Assembly: GCF_037975245.1 (NCBI RefSeq) | Contig: NC_092573.1 | Coordinates: 8,212,501-8,276,500, forward strand | Reading direction: 5' to 3' | Length of the DNA: 64,000 nt | Origin: Apostichopus japonicus | Lineage: Eukaryota > Echinodermata > Holothuroidea > Aspidochirotida > Stichopodidae | Part shown: piece by piece, positions 1 to 12,559 of the stretch | How the letters are laid out: each line of letters begins with the position of its first letter | Numbering within the stretch: position 1 is the stretch's first letter | Notes under the pieces: model-generated | Told to the model about the DNA's origin: nothing | What the model saw: only the letters and a program-made list of their open reading frames with translations | The model's database searches: none | Position numbers and translations under genes: made by a program

Positions 1-207
1 GTTAGGGTTAGGGTTGGATTCGGGTTAGGAGTTAGGGTTAGGGTTAGGGTTAGAGTTAGGATTAGGGTTAGCCTAGGGTTAGGGTTATGGTTAGGGGTTA
101 GGGTTAGGGTTAGGGTTAGCCTAGGTTAGGGTTAGCCTAGGGTTAGGGTTAGCCTAGGGTTAGGGTTAGCCTAGGGTTAGGGTTAGGGTTAGGGTTGGGG
201 GTTAGGG
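1..207 (+). repeat. Degenerate telomere-like TTAGGG repeat tract
   Basis: The tract consists of TTAGGG hexamers with variants. From about 107 it becomes a 17-bp higher-order unit, TTAGCC-TAGGG-TTAGGG. The G-rich strand reads into the window. At a genuine left chromosome end the top strand would read CCCTAA, so this looks like an interstitial or subterminal tract, or one side of an inversion or misjoin, rather than a terminal telomere in this orientation. Unique AT-rich sequence starts near 208. Confidence 0.9.
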
Positions 208-889
208 TTTGTGTTATCCCTACTACATGCGAAGTTGCTTTATTTTCTTTACTGAGCTTCAATTCGCCGATGTCGTAAGAATAGTTTATAAATAATTGTT
301 ACAACTAGTTGTAAGAATAGCCACGGCCAAAGATTTTATGTCACTGATATCAAACATTAATAGAGTGATAGAAGGGACTCTTCTCTGTCTCGTTATTGCA
401 TATTACACTTCTTATCTATACCTATAAGAAAGATAATTAATTTTAAACATGTCATTAGTGGGATGAATTGTCTTAAATTTGATTTACAAACAATTATTGA
501 GTACCACTGCACCTTCACCGTTGCTTATTGTCTGCTAGATAATGGATGGCGCTCTCCGCTTTTCTCCTTATTATCTGCTCTAATTGTCCGCTACTAATGT
601 CCGCTATCTTCAAGCAGGTCCAGTGTCACCTATATCACTCAAGTTTGATTCGGTGTATTGAATAACGAATTTTTAACTTGATGACTTCATGCTGTAGTAA
701 TTGTTTCCTTCCGACTGCCAGATGCTAGTAACAACTTTGTGTGTATTCCATTTTATAAGAAATATGACATTAGAACTGCGGCAAGAGACGTCAAAGAAAA
801 TTGACAAGCCCGAACTAAGCAAAGCTACTACCACTGGCACTGGCAGGCCCAATTCCCTGAAAGTTGTACACGGGACCTCCGTATGTGCA
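208..889. other. Upstream region and possible 5' UTR of CIAO2A
   Basis: No repeat or separate gene is visible. The CIAO2A frame stays open upstream of the preferred start as far as a TAA at 698-700, with further ATGs at 722 and 764. No clear TATA box or initiator was found. Confidence 0.4.
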
Positions 890-3842
890 ATGGGAAGTCA
901 AATGTCTATCCCGGATTCAGAAAACCAGAAACAAGATGACGAGTTGCAGTCTCTAGCTGCAGATGTGTATGGTAAGATTCTGTCGGTACAAAACGATATC
1001 CTGCTAATGCTTCGGTGACTTGTTATTTCGATCATGAATGTGAAATAGGCTAGGCTACCGGACAGTGTTTACATTTCGTGGAATGGCTACCAATACTAAG
1101 AATTTTGAGAATAGGTGTGAAACTATCTTAGAATTATAAGACTACATTGACTTACCAAGCAGATGGATTCGCCGTCTGCGCACTTTTCCTATTCTATATA
1201 ACAAATTTGAAAACCAAACTATACTCCAAATATGGATTTGTCAGTTTTCACAGCACATGACAATGTAGTGTCGTAGAGACTTCAATTTACTGTAGGTCAA
1301 GACAGAGATGACCAAACACCATGGATGTGTGTGCTCTACTGATTTCCCCCCTTGCATCTTCACATCAGTAGATCAGGAATGTGTGACTACACATCCCTGG
1401 ATGTAAGCTCATACTTAGTTTAGGCTTTACAATTGATTGCAATATTGCTTATATAAGTTATAAGCTCAGTGTTGAGAATTAGCAGAAGAGAATTACTTCA
1501 ATATGTTGCCTACACAAAGAAGACTCAACTCTGTTGAATACAGTGATTGCCTTTGTAAGCCAAATCCTTTGAAAAACTGACTTGAGAGCCAATTCATGCA
1601 TTTGGGTTTCCGACTGAGTCAAGTCAAGTCATTTTGGATTCAGTGTCAAGTCAAGTCACCAGGAAATGTAACTTGAGTCAAAATCATGCAGTGACTTGTT
1701 ACAATACTGGACTTTTTGTTATAAATGTTGAATTTGCAGTTTGATAGTGTACCATATATATGGCAATTTCCAGATGTACTCAGATGATTTGTGATGGAAA
1801 TTTCTTTTACATTTTGTTGCAGACATCATCAAAGATATTCAGGATCCTGAAAAACCAAACACTCTTGAGGAATTGAACGTAGTATTTGAGGAAGGCATCC
1901 ATATGACAAGACTTCATGACATGGAAGATGCCTACACAGTGCATATAGCCTTCACACCAACAGTGCCACACTGCTCATTAGCAACTCTTATAGGTCAGTT
2001 AACCTCGCTATCATGCTAATAACTAAAACAAATTTTAAGTTTTTAGCTTAGTATGGGTAGTGCTTGTTTTACTCATTGTAGTCAGCACAGTTCATGAGTT
2101 CTCTTTAGGTGTACAGTTATGTCTGTAACCAAGATAAATTGTACCGCATATATACACAGACCTTTAGTATATCCATTATATAATGTGAGCAAGTTGCTTT
2201 CCCTCCTACTTACCAAATTTAAAAAGTGGGTTAGTAAGACACTTACAGTACTGTAACAATGTAAAACAACCCATAGACCTATTCATACAGTAGTCACTCA
2301 CTGATACCAGTGGATTTTAAATCATTCCTTTTTTCTATCATATTTAATATGTCATATTCATTTCTATTCTCTATTATTTGACTTCCTGGTACCAATCTGT
2401 GCTTATCATACACAGTAGTAGTGACAGTTTAAAGGTTCATGTGTGTCTAAACTTTACCCAAAGTATGGTTTTGTCCCAATACAAATAATCCCCACCTGTC
2501 CACAAATGTGTCATTTGAGATTCTTAGGGTAAAAAAAAGGGCAAAAGAATAGCTTCTTCAAAATACTCCTATATTTCAATACAAAAACTGAACTCAATTG
2601 ATAGAGTTCATATTTTCTTAAATGATTTAACATTTTCTTTTTTCTGTGCAGGATTATGCATCAGGGTTAAACTTGAAAGAAGTCTCCCATTCAAACATAA
2701 GGTAAGCACAGTTTCAACCACATACTTTCCACCAATTAATTGCCACTGATTGTCACCTATAAATTGATTTAATACGCCAAAGGTATTGCCATTACTTAGT
2801 ACCTACAGGATTTTAAAATAATACCACTCCCAGTTATGCTTAAGTAGCCAGCACTTGGCATCACAATTTACCTTCACATTAGATTTTACAGTAAATAGCC
2901 ACAGACTGTCATGTCTTATTTTCAGAAGCACATGCTTTGTAGATAAACACTTTCAATACTTCAACTGAGTCCCTTTTTCTGAATAGATATATGTTTCAAA
3001 TGGAAAATGGTATGATCCAACCAAGTGCGTCTGAAGGAGCAGCCACTGATTTTGGGTGGGTTAGGGCTACCGTATGTACAGATTTCCACAAATATGATTG
3101 CTTTCTTCTTTTTCGCATGAGTGAATTGCTGAATCTACAAAGATTTTTATAAATATCTTGACTTTTAAGTAGTTCCAACAAAGTTGTAATATGCAATGGT
3201 AAACTTTCTGGATATTTATTTAACCTATTCAGTTGGAATCATTGTTTTTCATGTTAGATTGGGCTTGTAACTTCATAATACATGTAAGTTTCCAGCTGGT
3301 AATCTTCAAAGTCAAATTTTTCCACAAAGAGGTGGGGAGAACCATTCACTTTAGACTCCTCTCCCGAGACTGCAACAACTTGTTTTGCTTTCTTCAGATA
3401 TGTATGTTACATGGTAAACACTAGGATTGGTAGAATTCAAGTCGCTCCATTTTTATACTTTGTATTTTCCAGGTTGATATAACAATAACAGAGGGAACTC
3501 ATTCAACAGAAGAAAGTAGTAAGTTTGCACACTTTTGTTATGATCTTTATAGTAAGTTGGTGATGCTAGCAATGTTTCTCTTAAGTTTGTGTCAAAAGGG
3601 TTAAGAATATATACATACTGTATATATGATCATTTTATGTGTTGCTCGGTTATACTGATGTTCACCAGGGTTGCACTATATGTACTCTTCTATAAAGCAC
3701 ATACACTGTATATATACGTCTTTTTTTGTTTGGTTTTACAGTTAACAAACAAATCAATGATAAAGAGAGAATAGCAGCTGCCATGGAAAATCCCAATTTG
3801 AAAGAACTTGTGGAAAAATGCATAAAAGAGGAAGACTACTGA
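890..3842 (+). CDS. CIAO2A: CIAO2A (FAM96A), MIP18-family cytosolic Fe-S targeting protein, five exons
   Basis: Seen: exons 890-971 (possibly from 722), 1823-1993, 2652-2701, 3473-3518 and 3742-3842 (TGA). All junctions are GT-AG and the phases join without a break. Starting at 890 gives 149 residues; starts at 722 or 764 would give 205 or 191. I prefer 890 because it has a strong Kozak context (G at -3, G at +4). The product carries [11 protein letters not shown], then [16 protein letters not shown] with the reactive cysteine of the family, then LPFKHK, GTHSTEE and [10 protein letters not shown] near the C-terminus. LPFKHK and GTHSTEE are as in CIAO2A rather than CIAO2B. Known of the family: CIAO2A works with CIAO1 to deliver Fe-S clusters, notably in IRP1 maturation; it is cytosolic. 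Human CIAO2A has 160 residues. Introns are 851, 658, 771 and 223 bp. No disabling change is seen. Confidence 0.95.
1605..1700. repeat. TCAAGTCAAGTCA motif cluster in CIAO2A intron 1
   Basis: Two TCAAGTCAAGTCA blocks (about 1619-1631 and 1647-1659) plus single ACTTGAGTC and TGACTTG motifs lie in about 100 bp. They resemble subterminal repeats of a decayed DNA transposon, but no inverted termini or target duplication were found. Confidence 0.35.
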
Positions 3843-4422
3843 AACTTGAGATGAGAAGAAATGGTGGGAGGTCGGAAGAAAAGATAAGCAAAGAGAGGTT
3901 GTCTCCTGTTCTCATCTCTTCTCCCAGATGAAGAAATCACTCATCATGTCGAGTGACAACATTTCCAGATATTCGTAGCAGATTCTTCTTATTGGAACAT
4001 GCACTATATCTGGTGTTCGATGGCAAAAAAAGTCTAAATTTGTGGATATTCCAAGATTTTGGAGACTAGTGGAAGGAATATGCAATGTTCATTGTATGTA
4101 ATGTGAAATTAGTAATCCATATTTAATGATACATAAATCTGGATGAGTAACTTACAGAAACAAACCCGTGTATCTATTAGGTAAGTTTCATTTAAAGGTC
4201 TACGGACGTATTCAGTACTTTTGTTGTGTGTGATTATCTCATTAAATATCTGTTGAAATGTTTTGATCAGTTCTTTTCATTTCCGAGATTTACACATTGG
4301 GGAAACTCATTAAATAAGTGCAAACTATGACATAAGATGTTGTGCTGCTCAAAATTTCTTATTTTAGCCTTTAATAAGTTATCCTCAAATTAATTATGTG
4401 ATGTCCTCCTTTCAAAGAAGAC

Positions 4423-4428
4423 AATAAA
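4423..4428 (+). promoter_or_regulatory. Candidate poly(A) signal of CIAO2A
   Basis: AATAAA lies about 580 bp after the CIAO2A stop in AT-rich sequence and would give a 3' UTR of roughly 600 bp. Weaker variants lie nearer the stop, so the site used is uncertain. Confidence 0.4.
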
Positions 4429-4449
4429 ATATTTCAAAAATATTACCTT

Positions 4450-7400
4450 AGGCCACAAACCTGTGTTCAGTGAATTTGAAATGTAGGTTGTTAAGACAAA
4501 GGAATAACATAACAAAAAATTATGCAGTCACTCCTCAATACATTATCCAATGTTTATTCATAAATGAAACTAGAAGTAAAGACTTGTAAAAAGGTCAATC
4601 TTTGATGGATTTCAATTGGATTTGCATCTATTTTCATGATGTCTAATGCATATTAGAGTGATTAGGACAATGTTGTTCGTAGATGTCTGTAGCCCTTTAA
4701 GGACAAAGACCTAAATAAATGGAGAGACTCGACTAACTCACAGAAATGTGATTCAGCCTAGAAGACACTACTTCTTGTGACTCAACCAGAACACACTGAA
4801 CCTGACACAGGTTTGAATTTGCTACCTCCTTCCTCTCTATATATAGGTGTATATGGGATAACACATAGTTTTTGGTGAAGGTCAAAGGTTGTTAGGTCAA
4901 CAGGAAATTTAGGATCATCTCAATAAATGCAGAGTTGACATGTCATTCTTTGACATGTGGATTCCATATGAGTTCAACAACAGTATTCAACCTGATAGAG
5001 TTCAAAGGTCATATATGCAAAAAGTATTTAAGTAAGCATATGTGGATCTTATCGTTTCAACAATTTTATCTTTTAAATGGCGTAATTGCAATCAAGCAAG
5101 TTAACAGAAAGTTGCTGGTATGATTAAATGAACATTGTAACAATTGGAAAGTGCTTTATCGATACCGTACGATACATTATGATTGAAAATGGGTGATTAC
5201 TGGTAAGATGAGAAAATGTCTACTACAGTTTGTGAAGTCAGTATGGCTAAATCCCCGTAAAATCCATTCAATAGCTTGGCTTTTCTGTAACAAGTACAAA
5301 ACGTTATTTTCAATAGTAAACTCTTGTAATCTTACTTTCTTTTGTACTTTCTGTAAATAGTGAACTACATTGAAGACAAGGCACTTGAGCACTATTACTC
5401 TTAACTTCATGAGGCAATCAACTATGGTGGCATTAATGGTGTCATTCTAGTGTGTTACCACAGATCTTTATTCCTCTGTGAAATAATTGTCTATGTTTAC
5501 ACAGATGTTAACCATATTATGGAACATAGAGACTGGGGTGGTGGTGATGGTGGTTTGGGGTTGATGGTGGGTAGACGCAACCTCTGAATACAGTAGGTAT
5601 TTAATTTTGCAAAGTAATATGTTGGGGGCAGTAGAGCTTCAGTCGACAGATTTCAGTCATTGTTCGTCATGTACAACCATGGTGAGTACGGTAGGCCTAC
5701 ATGCTCTATTGTTAATCATGTATAACCATGGTGACTACAGTACATGCTCTATTGTCCTCTACTTGGTACTAGCTGCCATATTTTGGTATTTGGGTGTCTT
5801 TCATATACGATAAAACCATGCTTGTTTTGTTTACATTTAAACAGATTGTAAAATTATAAGAGATATTTATGAAAATATGTATTTTGTTAAAGCCCTAAGT
5901 ATGACATCAGATGTTGATGAATAATAAAAGGTTTGAATAAACATAAGTTTACCAAAACAAAATCTCTATATTCTTCTTTACCAGTTGGATGTGTTTTCCT
6001 AGAATGATAACTTACAGTAATTTTAACATAAATTCAAAATTTCACAAAGCCCAGAGGTGGATCCAGGATTTGTTGGTAGAGCAGCTAGGCCCCGAGGTAC
6101 GGTAGATATCGAAATAGCAGTAAGGGACGCCAAATGTGCAAATATTTCAACCGTGTCTCTTGCATTGAGAAAAATTATGTTTGCAGCTAATATTTCATAA
6201 TGGCACTGTAAAAATGATCAACAGCTTAAGGGCAAGCTCTTACAGCATATTGAGACCCTTGTGTTTTGAATTTATAGCAAAAGTCAGCAAAACAGACGTT
6301 TCTCGATTATGCTTTATTAAGTTTTCGAGTAAGTATCAAGAATTTTTAATTGTACGATAGTGGTCCTGTTCGGCTGTTACCAAACTCCATTTCAGAGATA
6401 CAATCTTACAGCTATTTCCATGGCATATACTCTACAGCAGCAGTCTGTAAACTATTAGGCCCACTACCCAGGATGTTGCATGAGGACTGAGCCACAGCCC
6501 ATCATCCTCCCCCCCCCCCCTCTCTCTGATGCTTAAATATGCAATAGTTTGAATTACTGGACTTGATGTTACAAATAACTTGATTTTCATCAGCGAGCAC
6601 AAAGAAATTTGAATTCATATTTTTGTTAAGTCTGGACGAACCGTACTTGTTGGGTCGCGCCCTATAATTTGCGAACTGTTCTGCTTTCTTTTTTGAGTTT
6701 TAATCAATTTCAATTCCACCTAATAGAGCAATATTTCATGAAATTGAAACTTGACTTAGGGTGAGAAATCAATTAATTATCGCTAGGATTAGGATGCTTG
6801 TTCGATTCTGCATAAAAACCTCTATCAATTGTAGGTCACCATTAGATGCATTAAATCAGGATAGCCTTATTGCAGTCTCAGAAAATATGAAAAAACAACC
6901 AAACAGAGAGAAAACAAACAAAAAGTTTCTGGAAAGGCTTCCATAAACACTTTTATTACACATTCTTTTTTTTTCAATTTGATAACAGCAACCAGTATTA
7001 AATACCTGTATGATCAAACGCCATCCAAATACAGAGACAAGCGTCATATTCTTGCACATGAAGTGAGGGAGCAATTCCCACCTGAAAATTTCATCATTCT
7101 ACTAAATTTGATCTTGTGCTTTATCACCATTTGGGCTCATCTTGAGGTAAGATGATCATGAAATCTCTTTGGTCAATAAAATAGAAAAGTCAAATTCAAG
7201 ACCTTACGAGTACTAGAAAATTACTCATTAGTAAATCTGATACGACTATTGCTGTCTATTTTCTGGTTTTGGTAAGCGACATATTTCAAATATAGACAAC
7301 ACTCAAGTGTGAAAGGGGCATCACTGAGAAGGGAGACATTACTATACGATTGAAAATCAAATGAAACTAATTATGTGTGTCGTTAATTATGATAGTGTTC

Positions 7401-8080
7401 AGAGGTTATGTGTGTGTGTGTGTTCAGACCCAAGCAATCTTGAGACAACGAAAGATCAAGAATGGGATAAAGATTCCCGTTCCACTTCAGTAGAAGAAGT
7501 GATCAGCTCCAAACTGCAATTCCAGTACAAACTCTGTATTTATGTTGACACTTTTCAAGGGAACTATCGAGTAGCAGCTTCCTGCAAGAAAAGCAAAGTG
7601 AGAAAAATCAAAGAAATCAGGAGGTGTACACTTTTAACAGAATTTAAGAAATGACCTTAAGTTAAATTTAGAAAACATTACTATGGTACAAGAAGTTATT
7701 TAACAAAAATATGGTTTGAACAGGCTTAAGCTTCATCTGCCAAAGTAACACTAAATATTAATTAAAGAACTGTTCAAAAAAACCTTCATGACCCATATAT
7801 GTGATAAGATTATTTAAGCCAATTGAGAGCAAAATACAGCACAGAATTTCACTGACATAAAGTATATTTTTATCACCATTGTGGAGCTTTTATATCATAA
7901 AAGTACTGCATATGTACTACACTGTACCTTTTTAAGGCTAAGACAAGGGTAAGCTACAGTAGTTAAAACTTGTCAACTTATTTCCCAACAGCTATCCAAT
8001 TATTGACAGCTAGCTTTCACAAAGAATTAAATGTAAGTCACATCGTTAAGCTACAATGCTCACCATTCACAATTGCTAAA
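4450..8080. other. Intergenic region between convergent CIAO2A and COX5A
   Basis: Mostly unique AT-rich DNA. A ~49-bp unit containing ACCATGGTGA occurs twice at about 5668-5765. A transposon-end-like motif (GGTGGATCCAGGATTT) is at about 6056. A C-run is at about 6508-6520. A short exon-like open stretch at about 7427-7560 was not recognised. No convincing gene was seen. Confidence 0.6.
6441..6678. mobile_element. Decayed hAT-type MITE (probable)
   Basis: The left end CAGTCTGTAAACTATTAGGC and the reverse complement of the right end, CAGTTCGCAAATTATAGGGC, form degenerate inverted termini of the CAG...AAACT...GGGCC type common in hAT MITEs. No 8-bp target duplication could be matched, so the boundaries are tentative. 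Length about 238 bp, no coding capacity. Confidence 0.45.
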
Positions 8081-11000
8081 CTATACATCTGCTCTATCCA
8101 AACCTAACTCCTCTGGTGTGCTTAAACCCAGCTCGTCTAAAGTTGGTCGGATTTCCTGCACAATATATGGGTAGATGTTTTTGTGGGAGCCGGCTTTGTC
8201 CTGAGTCGAAAGGAAGAAAAGAAAAGAATTCATACAGTCTTTAAGCAAAACAATATCATAACTAAAACTAATATGTTTATGAAAACTGCTGGTACCCAAC
8301 AGGCTTGGGGTAATCGTAATCAGTAATCGTAATCGATTACAATCGATTACATTTTTTGTGGTAATCGTAATCGTAATCGATTACTTTTGTGAAAATTACA
8401 AAGTAACCGTAATCGTAATCGATTACAAGGGCAAAGTAATCGTAATCGTATTACATTTATGATTACAGTGAAATTTGAATGAGAAGGGCAAAATTAGTAG
8501 AAATGATTAAAACTAATTCTTACTATTGGCTTTTAATGTGACCAAAGAAGTGTTCCTGCTTCTAGAATTCTCTAGCACAATAAACATAAATTACTGGGGA
8601 TTTGATCACCATATTCAAGGATTTTTTATCACCTGAATTATTCTGTTAAAACAAAATCACTGCAAATTAAGTATTTTGGTGGATCAGAATTTGCTTTACC
8701 AGAGTTGACCACTTTTTGATGAAAATAATTTACTTTTACTTTGGCCTTCCATGTCCCATGTACTGTGGAATGCCCCATTTCAAAGCTGTTTAGTTTTATT
8801 TTGGTGTTATAATGTAAAAGTGTTTTTAGTTTTGCTGCTATGCAGAAATTATTAGTTTACAAAATATAGTGTTGCATGAAAATCTTCATTTGTTTTACTT
8901 TAGTATTTGTCTGTTTACTCTTTGTCTGTCTAAATTGGATTTTTTACTGGACTTATGGGTTACACATCTTAAACGTGTTAAGGCATAAATGTGTAATGCC
9001 TGGTAGGAATTGTAGATATACTTCCACAATTTTGTCCGTATATACTGTAAATGCCCTTCCTTTGCCCTATTTCATTGCCCTATTTCCCGGCAGAGAGTTA
9101 TATTAAACAGATATGCAGAGGATTGTGCAAGTAACCACAATGTAATCATGATTGTAATTAGTGTTGCGCCGATATCACCAATATCGGTTTTGGCCGATAT
9201 CCGATATTATCATCCCAATATCGGTCCGATACCGATACGATACCGATATTTTTTATCAGACAAAATAAAGGCAAAATCGTACTTTTAGTCATGCATACAT
9301 TCACAAATAAATCTTCAAGTAAACAACAAAATATGGTGTTTTGTTTTCCTTTCGTCCTAAGTTGAAAAGAATGGCTTTTTTCCTGATTTTGAAAAAGAGA
9401 ATGGTTATTGAAATCCAACCGGAATATTTTTCACTGCAGCGCTGCACACGATAATAAAATGGACGCAGTAGATATGAGCCTCAACATCGTAAAGACTTAC
9501 AAGTATAGCTACAGTGTTAAGGTATGCTTGCAAATTGCATCTTTATTAGGTTACGAACTGTCGATCACAATGTAAAAGTTATAATTTATTGAATTTATAC
9601 TCAATGTACAACTTATTCACTTGACCGTATAGAGAAAAAAAAACTGAAAATCAGTAGAGAAATGACCAATTGTGTACGGAAAGTAAGGTGGTACACCTTT
9701 CAAATATTACAAAAGATCGAGCAAAACACTTTCGAAAAATTCAGGCAAAACTGGCATATTGTACTAAATGCAACTAATGTCATGTATACAAGGCTCTATT
9801 ACATCCATTTATGAATATACCGTAAGGCCACGGCTGTTGTTAAGCGGGGGGAAAAGAAAGTATTTTCTAGAATTTTCAAAAATACGGAAAAATAATATCC
9901 TACCATAGTTAAGTGTATAGCAAATAGCCTAACCACCTCCACGGTTACGGATCTCACGTAACTAAAACGTTCCTTGGCAACGTGCCAAAAATGTTAACAA
10001 ACAGGTGTTACACGTGGGATGAGCTCGCAGTTGTTTGGGAAGGTACCTGGGTAAATTTGCAGCACATGCACCCTGGTAGTTGGGTATAGGGTTAAAAACT
10101 GCAGCTGTAAAAATGTAGGCAGAGTGCATGCTATTCATTGTTAGGCAGTCTAGAAACAGGGCTTTGCTGAACGTTGTTTGTTTCATAATATCGGAAGTTT
10201 TTTAAGTTGCACTTTTTAAAGATTGAAAGACAGATTAAATCTCTTTTCATTTTATAACATAATATAGCTACTCTAACTTGTCATTTTAAAATTCTCATCA
10301 GTTTCGTGACAATTTAAATAAAAAAAGATGTCAGTATTTTGCATCCTCAATTGCGAATTTTTTCATCGCCAGACACGCAAAAAATGCCAATTTTTTGGGG
10401 GGGGGATGTCGCCCCCCAGGATTCCCACGAGGGGTTCTACCCCATGACCCCACCAAGGCCCTAAGGCGGGCCCCTGGACACCACGCCTTTATGCTTGCAC
10501 GCTACGCGTGCTCGGCGCGTTCGCTGGGCGAACACCGGCGGGACATCGGCAGTGTGTTCGCGGGAAATTTAACACGGTTTTAAACACTACTGAACTGTGC
10601 AGTTATGCATCATGTTCAAGGTTTTCATGGAGGCCTTTGAGCAAATGAATGGTTAGTACAGTGTATATATGCTGCACTAATGCTGTGTGTAGGCCAAGGT
10701 TCACGAAGGTCATTGGTTATATTCGCGCGACGTAGACGTGTTTTAGAGGTTACGGAGGGTCAGGTTTCCATGGATATTAATCGAAAATGAATCTGAGTTT
10801 AACTGACGCTAAAGTAATGGATCGTCTTGGGCAGAGTAACAAATCATTGCAAGTATAAAGAAGTAGCTCTGCTGTTAAAAAGAAAAGTTCAATATCGGTT
10901 TGCTGTTATCGGCAACTAGGCAAAATTTTACCGATACCGATATGCTGCCGATATTTGCTCGGCCGATACCGATATTGAAAACGATTATCGTAGCAACACT

Positions 11001-11546
11001 AATTGTAATCACGATTACATTACAATGTAATCGTAATCGATTACTTCAACTTTAGGCTGTAATCGTATTATCGTAATCATACATTCTCAAGTAATCGTAA
11101 TCGATTACATTCAGATGTAATCGCCCCAAGCCTGGTACCCAACAGCAAAATGGGCAAATCGCTACAAATACTGTACATAGTACAGTATGATGAAGATACA
11201 GCAGTTTGTGTACACAGATCCTTGCAGTAATTTTCTGTATTTTACAAAATATTCATACCTCAAAATGCTATGTTTCACAATGTGAATATGATGCTACAGC
11301 TTTTTACCTTTATTGCCTCTAGCAGTCTCACTGCCATTGCACTGTCATTCAGTCTTCTGCAAGCCTTGAGGGCAGCAATGACTATTTTCGGCTCAGGTAC
11401 AAGGTCGTGGCCGTGAAGTTCGTTAAGACCCCTTCTCAGCTCCCAGTCGTCAATGTCTGGTTTGTTGAAGTAGGCCTCCCATCTTGCATCAAACTGTTCG
11501 TCTGTTTCTTCTACTTTTGAAGAATAAAGTCTTGACTGCAGAGCAA
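8081..11546 (-). CDS. COX5A: COX5A, cytochrome c oxidase subunit 5A (last two exons; 5' exon not found)
   Basis: Seen: on the minus strand, exon 11546-11308 encodes [10 protein letters not shown] followed by [10 protein letters not shown], the AYFNKPDID region, VPEPKI and ACRRLND. It is spliced at GT 11307-11306 to exon 8200-8081, which encodes [26 protein letters not shown] and a TAG stop at 8083-8081. The acceptor of the upstream exon (AG at 11548-11547) requires one base from a preceding exon. Known: COX5A is a nuclear-encoded subunit on the matrix side of respiratory complex IV and binds the 3,5-diiodothyronine regulator in mammals. The mature part matches the family closely over its whole length. 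The first exon, with start codon and mitochondrial presequence, lies further upstream on this strand and could not be placed; a short reading frame at about 12650-12616 has the wrong splice phase. The 3,107-bp intron holds two nested hAT elements. Confidence 0.93.
8300..11134. mobile_element. Outer non-autonomous hAT transposon in COX5A intron, interrupted by a second hAT
   Basis: The termini are inverted copies of CAGGCTTGGGG (8300-8310 and 11124-11134). The flanks carry an exact 8-bp duplication GTACCCAA (8292-8299 and 11135-11142), the hallmark of hAT insertion. Both subterminal regions are packed with GTAATCGTAATCGATTAC-type palindromic motifs. Without the inner element (1,843 bp plus one target-duplication copy) the transposon is 984 bp. 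No transposase reading frame is present, so it is non-autonomous. Confidence 0.92.
9159..11001. mobile_element. Inner non-autonomous hAT transposon (1,843 bp) nested in the outer hAT
   Basis: Left terminus TAGTGTTGCGCCGATA and right terminus (reverse complement) TAGTGTTGCTACGATA are flanked by an exact 8-bp duplication ATTGTAAT (9151-9158 and 11002-11009). Subterminal zones (about 9170-9255 and 10890-10985) are rich in CCGATATCGG and ACCGATA motifs. The interior includes a GC-rich block (about 10396-10570) with a G-run. No hAT transposase domain or long intact reading frame was seen. Confidence 0.92.
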
Positions 11547-12559
11547 CTGCGTAAGAGAATTTTCAATCATTGAATTTCTGTGTCTATTATTTGTTAAAAT
11601 ATAGCCTATTAATATGTATGTAGTTTCCACAGGGATGTGTTTCTGAGAAGGATGCTATTTTCACATGCAAGGTAACGGCAAGTATTTATTTTGGATGAAG
11701 TTTAATCTTACATTCTGCATTAAAGCTACATTGCTCTAGTTTTGTCTTGTTTAAGTTTTCCTATGGAATCTATTATAGTACACTATTGCATTGCCAAAAT
11801 ATGTGAGCAGCCATATTTTGTACTTTCTTGTGAGAGAAAAATGTGACCTTGGTAACTAGTGTAAATCCTTTGATCAAAGCAGTTTTCCTGCCAGCTGTCG
11901 TTTAATGCCTTGAAAGAAAGCACTCATGATAGAGCTTGAGAAACAACCGACATTGAACGAAATATTGAAACTTTGTTAATCCAGACTATGATATTGAAAA
12001 TTCATACACTTGTCATCAAAATGTAGCAATATATCAAAGAATGACCAACATGTACACTATAGGAGTGATGGCAAGGTTTAGGGAATATACATAAGCTTCT
12101 GGCCACAAAAAAAAATGCCCATTCGTGTGGACCATAGGCCCGCAATTATATTTTATTTCAGTACTTGCGATGTGATGGGGTTGTGATACCAATTCATCAA
12201 TAACAATTACAATGCAATCTGAATTTAATGTAAACCAGACAACCTCCAAAGCTGTATATGGTTTTTGGAACAGATATCTGGTCGTCTCGACGATCAGACT
12301 GCCTTCAAAACATTTCCTATACATACATCTCTGGTTTGCACAATGTTTACTACCTATACTTTGAGCATGGGAGCATTCAGTAAACAATTGCACAGTGTGC
12401 TTTTCTGAGACACAAATCATTATTGAGGAGAGTTAAACTACTAATCAAACCAAACTGCTTGCAGGCACAGAAATAAATTTTGTGGGGGCAATCCTATACT
12501 ACCAGTAGGTCTACTTTAAGCAGTTCAATTACTACTAGTATGACTAGAGTATGACTCCA
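11547..12559. other. Region upstream of the known COX5A exons
   Basis: The missing COX5A first exon should lie here or beyond on the minus strand, but none with matching phase was recognised. A 128-codon open stretch on the minus strand (12420-12034) is cysteine-rich and unlike any family I know; I treat it as chance or decayed transposon. Confidence 0.4.

Noticed and set aside
1-207. True chromosome end
   Set aside because: The G-rich strand points inward and the units are degenerate.
7427-7654. Exon-like stretch between CIAO2A and COX5A
   Set aside because: Preceded by TGTGTGTTCAG that mimics an acceptor, but the acceptor-like tract is a TG microsatellite and the peptide matches nothing I know.
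12034-12420. 128-codon minus-strand frame upstream of COX5A exons, as a possible COX5A first exon
   Set aside because: It has no presequence-like start, no donor with the required phase, and no resemblance to COX5A.
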